From NCBI GenBank assembly GCA_003662715.1, contig QMYO01000064.1, forward strand, positions 1 to 7,902: 7,902 nucleotides of DNA. Reading direction: 5' to 3'. The notes beneath the pieces were generated by a model. That model ran no database searches and was not told where the DNA came from. It saw only the letters and a program-made list of their open reading frames with translations. The DNA comes from Candidatus Bathyarchaeota archaeon (GTDB taxonomy: Archaea; Thermoproteota; Bathyarchaeia; Bathyarchaeales; Bathyarchaeaceae). Both the position numbers and the translations under genes were made by a program. Shown here piece after piece: positions 6,309 through 7,902 of the stretch (its first letter is position 1; the number at the start of each line of letters is the position of its first letter).

Positions 6309-6320
6309 ACATATAAATAG
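6309..6320 (+). promoter_or_regulatory. TATA box for the radical SAM gene
   Basis: ACATATAAATAG is the best match to the archaeal TATA consensus in the window. Its centre lies about 40 bases before the ATG at 6355, and a start about 26 bases downstream would fall close to 6341, giving a leader of only about 14 bases. Confidence 0.6.
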
Positions 6321-6354
6321 TGTCAAAACGCTATTATTTCATGGATGAACGTGT

Positions 6355-7446
6355 ATGTGGGCTATCTGGAGAACCGACGCCTTAACCGTGCTAAAGGACA
6401 AGAAGGCACGAGCAAGCTTAGCTCGATACTTCGACGTTATGCAAAACGATAAGCCAGCCAAATTCATGATCGCCAAGAAACTGCCCGCAAACTTCAATGA
6501 AAACGACTCTACATCAGAATTATGGAAACTTCACGACAAACTCACTGAAGAATTTTATAATCTTGAAAAGGAGGTAGACTCTCGCCAAAAAAACCTAGAA
6601 GAGCTGGATAAGCCGGAAAAGTCGTATCTTGATTTGAAAATTGAAATAGCAAACCGTATCCTAGAGGGCTGTCACTTCTGCACCCGCAGGTGCGGTTTCA
6701 ACCGACTCGCTGAAGAACTTGGAGAATGCAAATGTGGGACACAAATCACGGTTTCCACCATGTTTCAGCATATGGGCGAGGAGCCAGAGCTTGTTCCGTC
6801 TGGAACCATATTCACTTTAGGCTGTACGCTACGTTGTCTTCATTGCCAAAACTGGTCGATATCCCAATGGTGTGAAGCTGGCGAACTATATTCTCCAGAG
6901 CAGTTGGCTAAAGAGGTGGAGCATCTGCGGAGAAGTGGCTGTCGAAACGCCAATTTGGTGGGTGGAGAACCCACACCTTGGCTGGAACAGTGGCTGGAAA
7001 CGTTTAGGCATGTCAACGTGAACGTTCCGGTGGTTTGGAACTCCAACTCATATTATAGTGAGGAAACAGCTAAGCTTCTAGCTGGCTTTGCAGATGTGTA
7101 CTTACTCGACTTCAAGTATGGAAACAATAAATGTGCCGAGAGGATATCCGATGCTCCGGGCTATTGGGAAGCGTGCACTCGTAACCATCTCTATGCGAAG
7201 AAGTATGGAGAATTAATTATACGTGTGCTGGTGTTGCCTAAACACCTTGAATGCTGTGTTAAGCCCATTCTACAATGGATTGCCGATAAGCTTGGAACGT
7301 GGGTTAGAGTTAACGTTATGTTTCAGTACAGACCTGAATGGAGGGCTCATGAGATTCCAGAGTTGCAGAGGAGACTAATCGGGAGGGAGAGGGAAAGAGC
7401 CATCGAACTTGCTATGGATGCGGGGTTAACCAATTTCATAACATAA
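6355..7446 (+). CDS. Radical SAM protein, PflX-like (COG1313-type), function unknown
   Basis: A 4Fe-4S/SAM radical enzyme whose substrate is not known. The core begins with LGCTLRCLHCQNW, where C157-x3-C161-x2-C164 binds the radical SAM cluster, followed by GGEPTPW (203-209) for SAM binding, NSNSYYSEE (229-237), LLDFKYG (250-256) and VMFQYRPEWRA near 321-331, all in the style of PflX/YfmT-type activating-enzyme homologues. Ahead of it is a Cys group (C106, C109, C113, C125, C127) resembling the 'CxxCxxxCgvnR...G.C' box of this family, probably holding a second metal site. Residues 1-95 are a charged, helix-rich extension with coiled-coil character around 55-85. The start at 6355 is forced by an in-frame TGA at 6346; no good SD is seen. 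Known relatives suggest glycyl-radical or peptide modification, but no partner gene is nearby. A T-run follows the stop. Confidence 0.85.
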   Translation: MWAIWRTDALTVLKDKKARASLARYFDVMQNDKPAKFMIAKKLPANFNENDSTSELWKLHDKLTEEFYNLEKEVDSRQKNLEELDKPEKSYLDLKIEIANRILEGCHFCTRRCGFNRLAEELGECKCGTQITVSTMFQHMGEEPELVPSGTIFTLGCTLRCLHCQNWSISQWCEAGELYSPEQLAKEVEHLRRSGCRNANLVGGEPTPWLEQWLETFRHVNVNVPVVWNSNSYYSEETAKLLAGFADVYLLDFKYGNNKCAERISDAPGYWEACTRNHLYAKKYGELIIRVLVLPKHLECCVKPILQWIADKLGTWVRVNVMFQYRPEWRAHEIPELQRRLIGRERERAIELAMDAGLTNFIT

Positions 7447-7461
7447 TTATAACCAAAACCT

Positions 7462-7468
7462 ATTTTTC
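7462..7468 (+). terminator. Oligo-T terminator candidate after the radical SAM gene
   Basis: ATTTTTC lies about 15 bases after the TAA stop of the radical SAM gene. A short T-run without a hairpin is a usual archaeal termination signal. The zinc-ribbon gene begins about 40 bases on, so it may alternatively be read from the same transcript. Confidence 0.3.
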
Positions 7469-7510
7469 CAAGCCTCCTCAATTAATGTCTAGAGGAAAGG
7501 CGATTCACAT

Positions 7511-7717
7511 ATGCCATTCTGTCCTGAATGTGGAGGCGAAATGAAGTACATGTCAGCTACAAAACGCCTCGTTTGCAAAAGTTGCGGGCTCTCTCTTTCC
7601 CGTCAAGAGCTGTTTGAGCTGCGGCAACAGTTGAGACCTAAGCTCGAGTCGGATGATGAAGAGCGCGAGAAGCAACGAAGAGAATACCTCAAATGGTGGC
7701 TGGGTAAAAAGAAATAG
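7511..7717 (+). CDS. Small zinc-ribbon protein, 68 aa
   Basis: A single zinc ribbon begins the protein: C4-P-E-C7 and C22-K-S-C25 as two CxxC knuckles, with KRLVCKSCGLS typical of RpoM/TFS or ribosomal-type ribbons. Residues about 29-64 are a highly charged helix or coiled coil (QELFELRQQL, then an acidic and a basic run) ending in WWLGKKK. Full-length TFS (about 110 aa) has a second C-terminal ribbon with a DE dipeptide, which is missing here, so it is not a complete cleavage factor. A nucleic-acid or RNA-polymerase binding role is inference. The ATG is preceded by AGAGGAAAGG (7491-7500) about ten bases away, a long SD spacing. A TATA-like TTATAACC around 7446-7453 could drive it separately. 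Gene reality is likely; function is unknown. Confidence 0.8.
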   Translation: MPFCPECGGEMKYMSATKRLVCKSCGLSLSRQELFELRQQLRPKLESDDEEREKQRREYLKWWLGKKK

Positions 7718-7737
7718 TGAGGCGGACACGTAGCGTT

Positions 7738-7770
7738 AGACCATTTAAGCAGTCAGCGGTCTCTCTTTTA
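7738..7770 (+). terminator. Weak hairpin plus T-rich tail after the zinc-ribbon gene
   Basis: AGACC (7738-7742) pairs with GGTCT (7758-7762) across a 15-base loop, then CTCTTTTA follows. It lies about 20 bases after the zinc-ribbon stop, so a terminator is plausible, but a five-pair stem with a long loop is weak evidence. Confidence 0.3.
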
Positions 7771-7845
7771 CCAATAAAAATTCAACACCAAAGTTTCTGA
7801 AAAGCTGAGGCTAAAATAGTAATAGCGATGTCAAAGAAAAACTTA

Positions 7846-7858
7846 AGAATATACTATT
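7846..7858 (+). promoter_or_regulatory. TATA-like box for the gene at the right edge
   Basis: AGAATATACTATT is centred about 31 bases upstream of the ATG at 7883. Transcription starting about 25 bases on would leave a leader of under ten bases. GGGA at 7873-7876 is a possible weak SD with six bases to the start, only part of which such a transcript would carry. Confidence 0.4.
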
Positions 7859-7882
7859 CTCCTTCCTAAATCGGGATGTAAT

Positions 7883-7902
7883 ATGAAAATACTAATAGTA
7901 GG
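7883..7902 (+). CDS. Start of a gene cut by the right edge
   Basis: Only six full codons are visible: ATG then K-I-L-I-V, with the next codon starting GG. An N-terminus M-K-I-L-I-V-G is typical of proteins that open with a Rossmann beta strand and glycine-rich nucleotide loop, such as oxidoreductases or TrkA-N proteins, but many other folds start like this. A TATA-like element at 7846-7858 lies at a suitable distance, which supports a real start. No product can be assigned. Confidence 0.5.

Noticed and set aside
6345..6449. 34-codon frame starting at the second ATG before the radical SAM gene
   Set aside because: Basic, low-information translation overlapping a confident gene; nothing suggests it is coding.
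7718..7882. Gap before the right-edge gene checked for tRNA, small RNA or a small gene
   Set aside because: No cloverleaf or T-loop-like sequence was seen; the longest noticeable frame (ATG near 7829) is 13 codons. Only a weak hairpin and a promoter-like element can be listed.
1..7902. CRISPR arrays, insertion sequences, integrase sites
   Set aside because: No regularly spaced repeats, transposase-like protein, long terminal inverted repeats or target duplications were visible by reading.

Overview
The window looks like a mid-GC archaeal chromosome segment. The main evidence is a THUMP-plus-methyltransferase protein of the archaeal tRNA G10 dimethyltransferase (Trm-G10) type, a short archaeal-style PRPP synthetase, an HMG-CoA reductase as expected for isoprenoid-lipid synthesis, a CaCA exchanger, a PflX-like radical SAM protein, and TATA-like boxes about 25-45 bases ahead of several starts. 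The gene set would suit a Bathyarchaeia/TACK-type lineage. That placement is an impression from protein style and was not tested.

Layout. (1) 1-720 (+): the 3' part of a TIM-barrel protein of the endonuclease IV / sugar-phosphate isomerase superfamily, cut by the left edge. (2) 721-1031: a region without a large gene. It holds a likely 37-residue ORF on the minus strand and an 8-bp inverted repeat. (3) 5205 down to 1032 (-): a compact four-gene block in transcription order: class II HMG-CoA reductase, PRPP synthetase, tRNA G10 methyltransferase, RNase Z, with gaps of 40, 12 and 3 bases. (4) 5206-5345: a divergent promoter region. (5) 5346-6296 (+): a Na+/Ca2+ exchanger-family membrane protein with a hairpin wrapped round its stop codon. 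(6) 6355-7446 (+): a radical SAM protein with an extra N-terminal domain and an additional Cys cluster. (7) 7511-7717 (+): a 68-residue zinc-ribbon protein. (8) 7883 to the right edge (+): the first six codons of another gene.

How the genes fit together. The minus-strand block joins mevalonate formation for lipids, PRPP supply for nucleotides, and two tRNA maturation steps (N2-methylation of G10 and 3'-end cleavage). This is a growth-linked housekeeping operon, not a single pathway. The plus-strand genes on the right each appear to have their own promoter and do not form an obvious pathway.

Most of the window is ordinary core metabolism, and I see no clear new defence, mobile or catalytic system. 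The points most worth a second look are the PRPP synthetase that lacks two expected active-site motifs, the exchanger with changed ion-ligand positions, the hidden small ORF, and the unassigned radical SAM protein.
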